From: Shinella lacus
Lineage (GTDB): Bacteria; Pseudomonadota; Alphaproteobacteria; Rhizobiales; Rhizobiaceae
Length of the DNA stretch: 64,000 nt
Direction of reading: 5' to 3'
Assembly (NCBI RefSeq): GCF_010994755.1
Contig: NZ_WHSB02000016.1
Location: 1 to 64,000 of the forward strand
Shown: positions 32,894 through 41,518 of the stretch, in pieces
Layout of the letters: every line of letters starts with the position of its first letter
Numbering within the stretch: position 1 is the stretch's first letter
The notes under the pieces: generated by a model
Databases searched by the model: none
The model's input: the letters and a program-made list of their open reading frames with translations, nothing else
What the model was told of the DNA's origin: nothing
Made by a program: the position numbers and the translations under genes

Positions 32894-33301
32894 TCAGGCT
32901 TTCGCAGACGGACCTGTGTCGATGAAAACCTCGTCGCGATTGGCTTCGAGCAGCATCAGGATGCGGCCGCCGACCGCGACGCATTCATTGATCCAGCAAT
33001 GGTCAGCGGCGGAATGCCGGCCGAACCGCTTCGCCGGAACATAGATGATCGTGAAATGCGGATATTCACGACCATCCTGCCCGCGATGGATGGTCGGGCC
33101 TTCGACCGCGACGACGATGCCGCCCGTCCCATACGATGTGCGAACAGGCATGCCCGGCTGCACCAGAGCCGGGAGATCGGGCGCGCAGGGCGGCGTCAGG
33201 CGATATCGCCCGGGGTCATGTGCGCCGAGCTCGGCCGAGTAGAGCGAATGGGCAAGATGCAAGCCGGGCTGGCCGGGACGGGGTTTACGCCGATTTTGCA
33301 T
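32894..33301 (-). CDS. conserved plasmid protein, function unknown
   Basis: A 135-residue protein. The N-terminus is basic and Pro-rich (MQNRRKPRPGQPG). It is followed by a strand-rich domain with GMPVRTSYGTGGIVVAVEGP, FTIIYVPAKRFGRHS and GGRILMLLEANRDEVFID. AAGGAAGG lies five bases before the ATG at 33301. Its start overlaps the end of the upstream gene by 17 bases, suggesting a common transcript. No family recognised. Confidence 0.6.
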   Translation of the reverse strand: MQNRRKPRPGQPGLHLAHSLYSAELGAHDPGRYRLTPPCAPDLPALVQPGMPVRTSYGTGGIVVAVEGPTIHRGQDGREYPHFTIIYVPAKRFGRHSAADHCWINECVAVGGRILMLLEANRDEVFIDTGPSAKA

Positions 33302-33497
33302 CGTGGCCTTCCTTTCGGTTTCTGGTGGCGTTGCGGTACGGCGGGTCGTTCGAAACCTCGCCATCACGCAGAGGATCGAGGAAATTCGGAGATCCGAATC
33401 CCTTGTCGAAAAGCTGCTGCGCTTCGTCAGCATCCTCGGCGAGAACTTGCAGGGTCCCTTCGATGCGCCAGTCGATCAACCAGAGTTTCTTAGGCAT
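33285..33497 (-). CDS. small plasmid protein, function unknown
   Basis: A 70-residue protein beginning MPKKLWLIDWRIEGTLQVLA and containing DADEAQQLFDKGF; the tail is charged. GGGAGG is five bases before the ATG at 33497. It overlaps the methyltransferase gene by 8 bases and the next gene by 17, so three genes form a compact unit. Confidence 0.6.
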   Translation of the reverse strand: MPKKLWLIDWRIEGTLQVLAEDADEAQQLFDKGFGSPNFLDPLRDGEVSNDPPYRNATRNRKEGHDAKSA

Positions 33498-34272
33498 ATC
33501 CACCTCCCGCCGTCAGGGTGAGCATGCAGGTATTGACCGTCGTTCCCGACGAACGGAAAGAGCCGTCCGGAAGTGGTTCGATGGCTCCGCCGTTGTCGGC
33601 GACGAGATCGCAAAACGCTGCCGTCAGCTTGTTGGTTCTGAACAGCACACCGGCGGACATGATCGCGACCAGCCGGCCATTGGGCTTGAGGAACCTGAAA
33701 GCATGCATGACGTGACGGATGTCGTCCTGCCCGGCGAAGGGCGGGTTCATGACGACGCGGTCATAGGAAGCATCGGGCTGGATACGGAGGAAATCGGCCT
33801 GTTGCCCAGTGCAGAATGATGCCGCCGGCATGTGGAGATCTGCGATCCTGAGCGCCAGGCGAGCGCATCGCGTTGCGTCGATCTCGATTGTATGGACCTG
33901 TCCGCCGGCGGCGATTGCTTCCACGGCGATGTTCCCGAGCCCGGCGCTCGGTTCGAGGACCCGCATCTGCGGCCTGATGTCGGCGCGGTCGACCACATCG
34001 CCGGCAAGGGGTTGAGGCGTATCGAACTGGCCGAAGTCCTGTTTGGTGCGGGAATATTCGCCGGTAAGCAGGATCGGATCCAGCGCTTCGGCGGCATCCC
34101 CTTCGAAAATATGGGCCTTCGCGGAGCGGTTCCATTTTCCACCGGCGGCCTGAAGGACCTTGTCGATCTCGACATAGAGCTTGTGATCGAGCTGGTCGAC
34201 CAAGGATACCTTCGAGCCTTCGACGACGGCAGCGCCGAGAATCCTGAGTACGTTTGTCGCGATCTGCGGCAT
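33490..34272 (-). CDS. class I DNA methyltransferase-like protein (NPPF motif)
   Basis: A 260-residue SAM-dependent methyltransferase. SAM motif I is MRVLEPSAGLGNIAVEAI near residue 103, an acidic residue follows in VHTIEIDATRCARLALR, and the catalytic motif IV is YDRVVMNPPFAGQDD near 168-182. NPPF points to amino-group methylation such as N6-adenine. The N-terminal 85 residues (KLYVEIDKVLQAAGGKW) look like a small substrate-recognition part. AAGGA lies eight bases before the ATG. No partner endonuclease is adjacent, so it may be an orphan protecting incoming plasmid DNA. Confidence 0.78.
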   Translation of the reverse strand: MPQIATNVLRILGAAVVEGSKVSLVDQLDHKLYVEIDKVLQAAGGKWNRSAKAHIFEGDAAEALDPILLTGEYSRTKQDFGQFDTPQPLAGDVVDRADIRPQMRVLEPSAGLGNIAVEAIAAGGQVHTIEIDATRCARLALRIADLHMPAASFCTGQQADFLRIQPDASYDRVVMNPPFAGQDDIRHVMHAFRFLKPNGRLVAIMSAGVLFRTNKLTAAFCDLVADNGGAIEPLPDGSFRSSGTTVNTCMLTLTAGGGYA

Positions 34273-34385
34273 TGTGAAATTCCTTTTTTGTGGAGGGGAA
34301 AGCGAAGACGCCCGACCGCATCGGGGGAGAATCCGGCACCAGACAGGTGAGGCGTCGCGGTCGCCGGCGAGGGCGATACCTCGGG

Positions 34386-34592
34386 CTACGAGACGTCAAA
34401 GGCGGAAGGCGTTGGCAAGTTCGCGGCGTCGGTTCGATGCTCTGCGAGCATCGAGCGGTAAAAGCGCTTGCGCGCGAAGCGGAAGGCAGGGTCATGCCGA
34501 ATTCCGCGATCGATCTGGCAGGCAGCGGCGCGCACAACGGTGCGCCAGTTCGCATCCGCACGAAGCCGAAGGCGCGGATAGGGGAGGATCAT
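34386..34592 (-). CDS. possible small basic protein coupled to a PP-loop gene
   Basis: A 68-residue basic reading frame (RADANWRTVVRAAACQIDRG, then FRFARKRFYRSMLAEHR). It has no separate ribosome binding site, but its ATG overlaps the stop of the upstream PP-loop gene (ATGA), the usual mark of coupled translation. Composition is plausible for a real protein. If it is not real, 34273-34588 is a 316-base gene-free stretch. Confidence 0.4.
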   Translation of the reverse strand: MILPYPRLRLRADANWRTVVRAAACQIDRGIRHDPAFRFARKRFYRSMLAEHRTDAANLPTPSAFDVS

Positions 34593-35728
34593 TCATGGCG
34601 GTGGTCCGTGGAGCGCGCGGAGGTGAGCCCGACCGGCTGTGCGCTCTCTCCAACCTTCAGCCGGGCCGACCGGCCCGCCGCCCCCCTCTCTCTCGGCCCG
34701 CCAGCCGCCCCGCCCGCCGCCCCGTCATCCGGCATAGCGTGCCCACAATGCGCGCTGGCGGATGCCAGAAAGCGAGCGCGGTTGGCGTCGCCCCGCCGAA
34801 CATGGAAATCGTCATCGACGACGCCGTTGACACGCGCCCACTGGTTCCATGAAAAATTGCGCCCCAGCCCGACCGTGGTGTTCGAACTGGGGAAGCGGTC
34901 GGCGTTGCGCACGAGGTCCTCCCAGGACGCGCCGAACTCGATCTCATCGAACCGGCTATGCTTGCCGGTCAGCGCGTTGCGCTCAAGAAACAGCGCCTGC
35001 TCTAGAAGGTCCGGATGATGTGCGGCAAGCCAGAAAAGCTCCCAGATTTTGCTCGCCGGGCAGAAGAAGCAGGCCGACTTGATCGGCACAAATTCGGGGC
35101 CGAGAACCTCTGTGATGACGTCGATGCAATCCTCCCGCGACCACCCAAGGATCTGTAGAGGATATGCGAAGTCGAAATCGGCATCGGCCGCCGGGAGATT
35201 GCGTGAACGGCGCATGTCGGCGCGGCCGCAGTCATAGCCGATCAGCTTGACGATCCGCTTTCCTGTCTGCCGCGCCTCGATCCAGATCGGGTGCGGTGGC
35301 GCGGCGTTCGGGCCGGATCGCGATCCCTTCAACGCCTGATCCTGCGGCTTCTGCTTCCATTTTATCGAGCAGCTTTTCATGCCGAAGGCCAACGACGGCA
35401 GGGTCTCGTTTACGATGCAGTTGCCGTAGAGGTTGTCGTAGCCGGTCGATGCGAGAGGCACCTTCCGGCAGACGATGATCGGCGGCCAGCCCCATTCGGC
35501 CAGGATTGCGCCGATCCGGTCGAGATGGGCCATGGTTTCGGGCTTTTCGGCGGCAACGTCTGCGAAGGTGATGACGTGCGGCCGGAGGCCTGCGAGACGC
35601 AGGGCGATCAGCATTGCCGTCGAATCCACCCCGGCCCCAAAGCATACTGCGAGCAGGCGTCCGCTCAGCGCGCGCAAAAGGCGTTGCCGCCCGGCGGCTC
35701 GGAGCCGCGGGGTTTCGTGGGTCAACAT
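34589..35728 (-). CDS. PP-loop (PAPS-reductase-like) ATPase
   Basis: A 379-residue protein of the adenine-nucleotide alpha-hydrolase/PAPS reductase superfamily. The PP-loop is a variant, LAVCFGAGVDSTAML near residues 26-40 (G-A-G-V-D-S instead of S-G-G-K-D-S). VITFADVAAEKPET follows. A cysteine pair lies in KSACFFCPASK near 220. The last 70 residues are Gly/Ala/Arg-rich and look disordered. Stand-alone members are found on plasmids and phages; sulfur insertion or nucleotide modification is possible, but no partner enzyme is obvious. The ribosome binding site is weak. Confidence 0.75.
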   Translation of the reverse strand: MLTHETPRLRAAGRQRLLRALSGRLLAVCFGAGVDSTAMLIALRLAGLRPHVITFADVAAEKPETMAHLDRIGAILAEWGWPPIIVCRKVPLASTGYDNLYGNCIVNETLPSLAFGMKSCSIKWKQKPQDQALKGSRSGPNAAPPHPIWIEARQTGKRIVKLIGYDCGRADMRRSRNLPAADADFDFAYPLQILGWSREDCIDVITEVLGPEFVPIKSACFFCPASKIWELFWLAAHHPDLLEQALFLERNALTGKHSRFDEIEFGASWEDLVRNADRFPSSNTTVGLGRNFSWNQWARVNGVVDDDFHVRRGDANRARFLASASAHCGHAMPDDGAAGGAAGGPRERGAAGRSARLKVGESAQPVGLTSARSTDHRHE

Positions 35729-35833
35729 TGTGGGAGTCCGTTCAAAATTCAGTGGGGCCGCGGGGCGCGTCGTTCGGGCGACGGGAGCGTCGGCCAGCGT
35801 GCATCACGGGCACAGCCGACACGGCGGAATCTG

Positions 35834-36052
35834 TCAGGCGTAGCTGACGTTTGCCTCGGGATATTTCAGGAGGAACGCATCGACAGCTGCCTCAGCCTCC
35901 TCGGTGGTGGCCAGATCCACCGCCTCGTCGAGAAGGTCGCCATCCTCCGCCTGAACGGCTACGTCCCAGAATTCCGGGAAAAACGGATGCTCGGCGGTTT
36001 CCGCAGAACCGTCCGGTAGATTTCGCATCGGGAAAACCGTGATGTCGGTCAT
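35834..36052 (-). CDS. small acidic protein, function unknown
   Basis: A 72-residue, strongly acidic protein (DVAVQAEDGDLLDEAVDLAT, then EEAEAAVDAFLLKYPEANVS). AAAGGA is seven bases before the ATG. The charge would fit a DNA-mimic or partner-binding protein, but nothing else supports that. No family recognised. Confidence 0.55.
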   Translation of the reverse strand: MTDITVFPMRNLPDGSAETAEHPFFPEFWDVAVQAEDGDLLDEAVDLATTEEAEAAVDAFLLKYPEANVSYA

Positions 36053-36234
36053 CGTTGAATCCTTTCATGAAAAGTATGAACGGCGGGATATCCGGTCGCG
36101 GACATGACGCCGGTGGCAGATGCCACCGACTTTGTCACGGGAAGGCGCGCTCTCTTTACCTCAGCCGGGCCGCCCGGCCCGTAGCCGCCCTCTCCCTCGC
36201 GTCCGGATCTAGGGGGAGGAGCGCCGCCGTCGGA

Positions 36235-36879
36235 TTAGCCGAACCGACGACCGGACGCAGTGAAGGTGTAGGCATTGGCCACGATGGTCTCGTCGACCAT
36301 TTCGTCCGAGTTCAGCGCGTTGTATTCGCTTTCGAGCTGACGGTAGAGCCAACGGGCGAGATCCCGCAGAGCCTCGATGACCGTATCCTCGGCGTCAGCG
36401 GTCATGTCCTGATAGTTGAGACTTTCCCTCGTGACAGAGATCGCCATGCAATACTCGTGATAGTAGTTCCCGCAATGGCTGACATCGGCCCGAAGCTGGT
36501 AGAAGTTGCGGCGCTGGATCGCCCGCAGGCCGTCGGCAATCCCGTGCAGCGTCGTATCCTTCGGCGCATAGTCCCGGATCGCCCGGGGCGAGCCCTTTCG
36601 ATAGGAGTAGAGTGCCTGGAAAGACGCACCGTCTCCTTGAGACCAGAAGCCCGTGAAGTGTATTCTTGGCTCATCCCGTGTGCCGCCGCCAACAAGATGG
36701 ACCGGCGACGTTTTAAGGCGAACGCCAAGGCATTCGCATATTCGGCCGAAATCCTCGAAGACAAACTCGTACCACTCGTAGTCAAAGCCGCCCTCGCGGT
36801 ACCAGGTGCGAGCTTCCTCCTTCGCTTTTTCCGACAATTCCTCGAATTTGTAGACCATGGTTTCAATGACTTCGGGCAT
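36235..36879 (-). CDS. conserved plasmid protein, possible antitoxin-type annotation
   Basis: A 214-residue acidic protein, rich in aromatic residues: YKFEELSEKAKEEARTWYRE, FDYEWYEFVFEDFGRICECL, FTGFWSQGDGASFQALYSYR, and NYYHEYCMAISV. From memory, similar plasmid proteins are sometimes annotated as antitoxin of a stability system, without experimental basis that I know of. AGGAGG is five bases before the ATG at 36879. A GC hairpin lies 21 bases upstream even though no gene ends there; the next gene is divergent. Confidence 0.65.
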   Translation of the reverse strand: MPEVIETMVYKFEELSEKAKEEARTWYREGGFDYEWYEFVFEDFGRICECLGVRLKTSPVHLVGGGTRDEPRIHFTGFWSQGDGASFQALYSYRKGSPRAIRDYAPKDTTLHGIADGLRAIQRRNFYQLRADVSHCGNYYHEYCMAISVTRESLNYQDMTADAEDTVIEALRDLARWLYRQLESEYNALNSDEMVDETIVANAYTFTASGRRFG

Positions 36880-36900
36880 ACGAACCTCCTGAATTGCAAA

Positions 36901-36921
36901 AGCCCGGCGCGGGGCCGGGCT
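36901..36921 (-). promoter_or_regulatory. leader hairpin
   Basis: AGCCCGGC (36901-36908) and GCCGGGCT (36914-36921) form an 8-bp stem; on the minus strand it is followed by TTTT. It ends 21 bases before the start at 36879. The upstream gene is divergent, so there is no minus-strand transcript unit ending here to terminate. Confidence 0.7.
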
Positions 36922-37176
36922 CAAGGGGAATGGACAATGCCGGCGATTGCCGGCGGCTGGAATGGATGGCGGTCCATAGGGGGCAGCGGAGAAACGTGCC
37001 TCAGGCGTGAGCAGCCGCGCGCCACATCGCCAATCTCCTTTCCGCAGTGCGCTCGTGCTTGCGGGAAATCGCGCTGCGCCCATTATTCGGCCGGTCAGAT
37101 AAGCCGACGGTCGACGTTTTACTATACGTATTTTTGATAGTATAACGCCACCACGCCGCGCAGGGTTGGGACTGAG

Positions 37177-38382
37177 ATGGAGAGAGCGACAGTGCGAACA
37201 TTCACGATCGGCGATGAGGTGTTCTCGGAAAATTCCCCGGAATTCCGGGCGCTTCTTCCGCGTGCCCATGAAGAGCGGCTCCGCCCGATGTGCATGTGCA
37301 GGCAGCCGGCTGTTGCGATGTACATCGCCCGAATGGACGACCAGTATCTTGTAAAACGCATGCCACTATCCGGACGCGAGCACGACCCGGCCTGCCCTTC
37401 CTACGAACCGCCATACGAGCTTTCCGGCCTCGGGCCGCTCATCGGCAGCGCTATCCAGATCGACGCCAGCGGCAAAGCCGATCTGAAGCTCGATTTCTCC
37501 CTGACGAAACGGGGTCCGCGCACCGCGGCCGGTACGGCGGCGGAACAGTCGGAGCCAGCTATTCGCAGCGAGCCGCGCAAGCTGTCGCTCAAGGCGATGC
37601 TTCATTATCTCTGGGAGGCCGGCGAACTGACCGAATGGCGTTCCGTCTGGGCGGGTCGGCGCGGCTGGGGCCGCGTGCGCACCAGCGTAATCAACGCGGC
37701 GTCGCAGATGACGGCGAGAGGTGGACCGCTCAGCGACATGCTGTATGTGCCGGAGGTCTATCAGGCAGACGACAAGGACGGCATCGCCACCCGGCGCGCC
37801 ACGGCGCTGAAACCCGTACAGGCCGCAGGTTCGGGGCCGCGCAAGCTGATGATGATCGTCGCCGAGGTGAAGGAGTTCTCTCCGGCCCGCGAGGGACAGA
37901 GGATCGTGATGCGGCACATGCCCTTCCCCCTGATGATCGAGGATGGCGCGTGGCGGCGGCTGGCGGCCCGCTACGAAACCGAACTCGAACTGTGGCGTTC
38001 CAGCGAGGCGTTCCATCTGGTCGTCATCGCCACCTTCGGCATCTCGACCTCCGGCATCGCGTCGGTCGAAGAAGTCGCTTTGATGGTGGTGAACGAGCAC
38101 TGGCTACCCTTCGAGGACATCAACGAATTGCGCCTGCTGGAAAAGCTCAGCCACCTGAAGCGGAAGAGCGTGAAAGGCCTGCGCTTCAACCTTCCGCGCG
38201 ACGCGCCGATCGTGTCGGTGACGCTACCCGAGCAGAAGCCCGCGCCGGTGGCGATGTTCATCGTGCCGGCGAGTGCCGGCGACGAATACGAGCATGCGCT
38301 TGCCGACATGATCGAGACGAGACCGGAGATCACACCTTGGATCTGGCGGGTCGGCGATGGCGAGATCCCCCGAATTCCCTGA
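37177..38382 (+). CDS. DUF1173 family protein
   Basis: A 401-residue protein of DUF1173, common on alphaproteobacterial plasmids. Landmarks: the N-terminal cysteine motif RPMCMCRQPAVAMYIA, a second Cys-His region GREHDPACPSYEPP, LSLKAMLHYLWEAGELTEW, and MMIVAEVKEFSPAREGQRIV. The cysteine clusters could bind a metal. The C-terminal part has an alpha/beta look with IVSVTLPEQKPAPVAMFIVP. It is one of the few plus-strand genes here. Function unknown. Confidence 0.75.
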   Translation: MERATVRTFTIGDEVFSENSPEFRALLPRAHEERLRPMCMCRQPAVAMYIARMDDQYLVKRMPLSGREHDPACPSYEPPYELSGLGPLIGSAIQIDASGKADLKLDFSLTKRGPRTAAGTAAEQSEPAIRSEPRKLSLKAMLHYLWEAGELTEWRSVWAGRRGWGRVRTSVINAASQMTARGGPLSDMLYVPEVYQADDKDGIATRRATALKPVQAAGSGPRKLMMIVAEVKEFSPAREGQRIVMRHMPFPLMIEDGAWRRLAARYETELELWRSSEAFHLVVIATFGISTSGIASVEEVALMVVNEHWLPFEDINELRLLEKLSHLKRKSVKGLRFNLPRDAPIVSVTLPEQKPAPVAMFIVPASAGDEYEHALADMIETRPEITPWIWRVGDGEIPRIP

Positions 38383-38474
38383 TCGTGGACTTCCCTGCGT
38401 AGGCCGTTGACAGGTTGCCGCGAATAAGAACAGCTGCCGGGAGACAGTCATCTGCCACATTCAGCCGGAGCATC

Positions 38475-38684
38475 ATGAAGCCTGAGAAAAAGCCGTTCGT
38501 CGTCGAGTTCAAGAATCGGCGACGCCTCTCCCGGAAAGAAACGTCGATCTGGGGGCGCATCGACCTGAAGGCCGCCAGCGACGTGGTCGAGGTCGAAGAG
38601 ATGGGCACCGAAGCTGCTTCGATGGCCCACGGCCAGTCGCCGGAATCCGAGGCGACACTGACCCCTGCCGGAATCAGCGCCTGA
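38475..38684 (+). CDS. small basic protein, function unknown
   Basis: A 69-residue protein with a basic front (MKPEKKPFVVEFKNRRRLSR, then KETSIWGRIDL) and an acidic, disordered tail. GGAG is four bases before the ATG at 38475. It follows the DUF1173 gene by 92 bases. The MKP-E-KKPFVVE-F-K-RR-R pattern looks conserved, but I cannot assign a function. Confidence 0.6.
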   Translation: MKPEKKPFVVEFKNRRRLSRKETSIWGRIDLKAASDVVEVEEMGTEAASMAHGQSPESEATLTPAGISA

Positions 38685-38713
38685 TCGCGTCATAGACTGA
38701 CGAAAACCGTGCA

Positions 38714-39691
38714 TCAGGATTTTCGGGCGATGAGGTTCTCGCTGGCGAGTGCTTCGGCCGCAACGTCCCGTCGGCGGCCGGCGACCGACGCCATGACGGT
38801 TTCGAGAAATTCCTCGGGTTCGCCATCCCGATATGGCCCGTATTCGGACCAGTCCAAAGCACCTACGACAGCGGGAATGAAATCGAAATCGAAGGTAAAT
38901 CCGCCCTCCTCCAATGCATCCGAGAGATCGGTGTACGCTTGCTCTGCAAGAGATACGATCGCCAGGACATGACTCCGCATCGCCAGCCAGCCGGTCGCAT
39001 CCCACAATTCGGACATCCGGATAACACCATGGGGAACCGGACGGCGATCCTCGTGAAGGCCACGGAAATAGAGCATGGCCTCCCAGATGCAGAGAGCCGT
39101 CTCCATCTCGCCAACGGTAAATGAACGAGGGGCGACGACTGGAAAACCGTCTGGCAGCGCAGGCAGCGAGACCGGCGGCACGAGCGCACGATCCTGCAAA
39201 CGAAACCGCTTCAGCAGCTCCTCGCTTGTCGCATGATGGATGCCTTTACCGGTGATGAGCGAAACGCTGGCCCCGTAGGTCTCCAGCCGCTGTGAAGGAT
39301 GATTCATCCATTGGATCACCGTGACCTCCGGCAGGCTCGGCGAGCGCGCAACAATATCATGCACGATGAATGGCCACGGAAACTCGTTTAGATCGATTTC
39401 GGCAGCGACATCATTACCATCAGGCGAGGTTGGCAACAGCGCGAGAATGCGGCTGCCGATGAAGGCATTGAGTGCGCTGTCTGCCTGTGGCGCCGACGCT
39501 CCAAAGGCGTCAAGAAGCGCCTGCCGTTTCATATTGATCGGGTTGATCGGGCCGACGTCGGTGAACAGGACAAGCCCGGCTTCGGTCTCGCTGCATTCGA
39601 GAACGTGGGTCAGCACGAGCTTTTCGAGCGGCGTGATATCGGCAAGCGGAATTGGCGGATAGGTGTAAATTCGGGTTTCGAGATTGTTCAT
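38714..39691 (-). CDS. plasmid protein, function unknown
   Basis: A 325-residue, mostly helical acidic protein. Recognisable stretches are LADITPLEKLVLTHVLECSE, FGASAPQADSALNAFIGSRI and VGEMETALCIWEAMLYFRGL. AAAGG lies upstream of the ATG, and a hairpin ends 26 bases before it. It is the downstream neighbour of the GHKL ATPase gene and may work with it. No family recognised. Confidence 0.6.
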   Translation of the reverse strand: MNNLETRIYTYPPIPLADITPLEKLVLTHVLECSETEAGLVLFTDVGPINPINMKRQALLDAFGASAPQADSALNAFIGSRILALLPTSPDGNDVAAEIDLNEFPWPFIVHDIVARSPSLPEVTVIQWMNHPSQRLETYGASVSLITGKGIHHATSEELLKRFRLQDRALVPPVSLPALPDGFPVVAPRSFTVGEMETALCIWEAMLYFRGLHEDRRPVPHGVIRMSELWDATGWLAMRSHVLAIVSLAEQAYTDLSDALEEGGFTFDFDFIPAVVGALDWSEYGPYRDGEPEEFLETVMASVAGRRRDVAAEALASENLIARKS

Positions 39692-39717
39692 GGGACTGCC
39701 TTTCAGTCGGTACGACA

Positions 39718-39739
39718 AACCCGGCGCGATGGCCGGGTT
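39718..39739 (-). promoter_or_regulatory. leader/terminator hairpin
   Basis: AACCCGGC (39718-39725) and GCCGGGTT (39732-39739) form an 8-bp stem, 23 bases after the GHKL gene stop and 26 bases before the next start. Confidence 0.65.
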
Positions 39740-39762
39740 GATGGGTGTTTTTTGATTGGGGG

Positions 39763-41430
39763 CTAGGTCGCCGCGTGCGGCTCGGGCGACCCACCGACAG
39801 GTGGGGAAAGACCTTCGACCGAGATCTTTCGATGCTCGATCCTGATCAGAATCGCGTCTTCGCGAGGCACGCGCCAAACCAGTTCGCGTTCGACGACACG
39901 CACGATCGCATTGAGGTCGGCAGCGTGCGCCGTTTCCAGCAAGGCGATGCTCAGATCCTCCGCCTCGTCGGAGAACCATCGCTTCTGGTCTTCGTAGGAG
40001 CCGGCTTCCGCATCGTCCGCGGGAGAATAGAGAGCATCGACAAGGAAGGTGGTCAGATTTGACGGCGTGATAGACGACTGCATGGTGACGAGGATCTCCG
40101 CCTCGTCCAGGGAACCGTAATCTACCCCTTGAACGATCAGGTCGGTGTCCAGCACCCACTCCGTCTTTTCTGCGCCCGAAACGTCCAGAACCAGTTCGAG
40201 GCGATCCGGCCGCCCGTTTGCGGCGAACAGATCGAAGGGCTCTTTTTCTTCGACCGCGCCGCCAACTTCCATCTTGTAGGATCTGATCTGAATCCAACGT
40301 AGCCCGTCGTACCAGCTGTATCCGCTAAACGCGCTGTGAGGCTCGAAGAGCTGGGGAGGACGGTCCAGTCGCGCGATTGCGCGGGCAAACGTCTGCTCTT
40401 CGAGCGGACCCTCGCCTTCGAAGACAAGCGCCCCTGCCTCGACCGGCTCGGGCACGAGAACAACAATCCGGTCCGTATCCGCGCACGAAGGCGTAAATGG
40501 TCGCAGGAGTGGGACGGCCTCTTTCAGGTCGATGCCAAGAGTCCGGCCGAAGTGATAGTCCTTGAACTTCAAGCTGTGCGCACCGCCGACCGCGACCATG
40601 CGAAAATATAGGCGCGTGATCTCTTTCATGAGAGCGGCATACATCGCATCGCGCACAACGTCCTTGCGGGCCGGAAGCACGAGCTTCAGGTGGGCACAAT
40701 CGACCACATCGATGCGTGCGAAATAGCTCCGATGCCAGGATTGCTGAAGCTCCGGCAAGGGAATTTTCAGCGTCACGCCATGGAAATTGACGTTCTCATC
40801 GTGGTAGCGGGAGAGGTCCCGACCAAACACGCCGATCCGGATTCCTTGCCATTCCTCGGTATGATCCGCGCCGTCGAGGAAGTCCGAGGATGGCATTTCC
40901 TCGCCGTTGAAGATGACGGGGATAGGGAAAAAGCGAGCGGCGCGGCGGACCGCACCCGCAAAATGCTCACCCTTCTTTTCCGGGAAGATCACCGTCAACC
41001 CATGATGCCCCTCTGGACCGGCATCGACCGTGACCGGTTCCTTGCCGTGAAAGGCATCCGGTGTCGCCGCGATCGCCCAGGTCTGGTCCGTGCCTTTCTG
41101 GCCGGCGACAATCTTCGCTCCGCGATTGGCGAGAGAAAAGAAGCCCATGCCGGCGGCGTCTTCAGACTGGGACAAAGCCTTCGACCATTCGCTCTTTCCA
41201 AGAGAAAAGAGCGAGCGGGGATCGTCGAGGCCCGCGCCGTCATCGGCGATGCGGATTGCCGGCCCGAGCCGCGGATCCTCAATCTGGTCGATCAAGACCT
41301 TCGCGGCGCCAGCGCGCCGTGCGTTCTGGAGCAGTTCGTTGAGGATATCGTCGATCGAGGCGTTGAAAAGGCGGCCGACCTTTTCGATCGCCTCCGCGGC
41401 GACCTGTGCGTGAAAGGAAAAGCTGGTCAT
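39763..41430 (-). CDS. GHKL-type ATPase (Hsp90/MutL-like ATP-binding domain)
   Basis: A 555-residue protein with an N-terminal GHKL ATP-binding domain: ILNELLQNARRAGAAKVLID (N box) near residues 29-48, IRIADDGAGLDDPRSLFSLG (G1 box) near 60-79, and DAAGMGFFSLANRGAKIVAG (G2) near 91-110. The C-terminal 350 residues are unlike Hsp90 or MutL as far as I can see. GGAGA is seven bases before the ATG at 41430. GHKL ATPases drive conformational cycles; several anti-phage and plasmid systems use them. The substrate is unknown. Confidence 0.75.
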   Translation of the reverse strand: MTSFSFHAQVAAEAIEKVGRLFNASIDDILNELLQNARRAGAAKVLIDQIEDPRLGPAIRIADDGAGLDDPRSLFSLGKSEWSKALSQSEDAAGMGFFSLANRGAKIVAGQKGTDQTWAIAATPDAFHGKEPVTVDAGPEGHHGLTVIFPEKKGEHFAGAVRRAARFFPIPVIFNGEEMPSSDFLDGADHTEEWQGIRIGVFGRDLSRYHDENVNFHGVTLKIPLPELQQSWHRSYFARIDVVDCAHLKLVLPARKDVVRDAMYAALMKEITRLYFRMVAVGGAHSLKFKDYHFGRTLGIDLKEAVPLLRPFTPSCADTDRIVVLVPEPVEAGALVFEGEGPLEEQTFARAIARLDRPPQLFEPHSAFSGYSWYDGLRWIQIRSYKMEVGGAVEEKEPFDLFAANGRPDRLELVLDVSGAEKTEWVLDTDLIVQGVDYGSLDEAEILVTMQSSITPSNLTTFLVDALYSPADDAEAGSYEDQKRWFSDEAEDLSIALLETAHAADLNAIVRVVERELVWRVPREDAILIRIEHRKISVEGLSPPVGGSPEPHAAT

Positions 41431-41453
41431 TGCAAATTCTCCAGAATGGCGAA

Positions 41454-41475
41454 CGCCCGGCACGGTGGCCGGGCG
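41454..41475 (-). promoter_or_regulatory. leader/terminator hairpin
   Basis: CGCCCGGC (41454-41461) and GCCGGGCG (41468-41475) form an 8-bp stem, 43 bases after the DUF932 gene stop and 23 bases before the GHKL start. Confidence 0.65.
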
Positions 41476-41518
41476 CTGATGGGATAGAGGGGGGAGTGTG
41501 TGCGGGAGCGGAACGTGG

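Noticed and set aside
37115-37140. TACTAT / ATAGTA inverted repeat upstream of the DUF1173 gene
   Set aside because: Arms are only 6 bp in AT-rich DNA with an 11-base spacer; easily chance.
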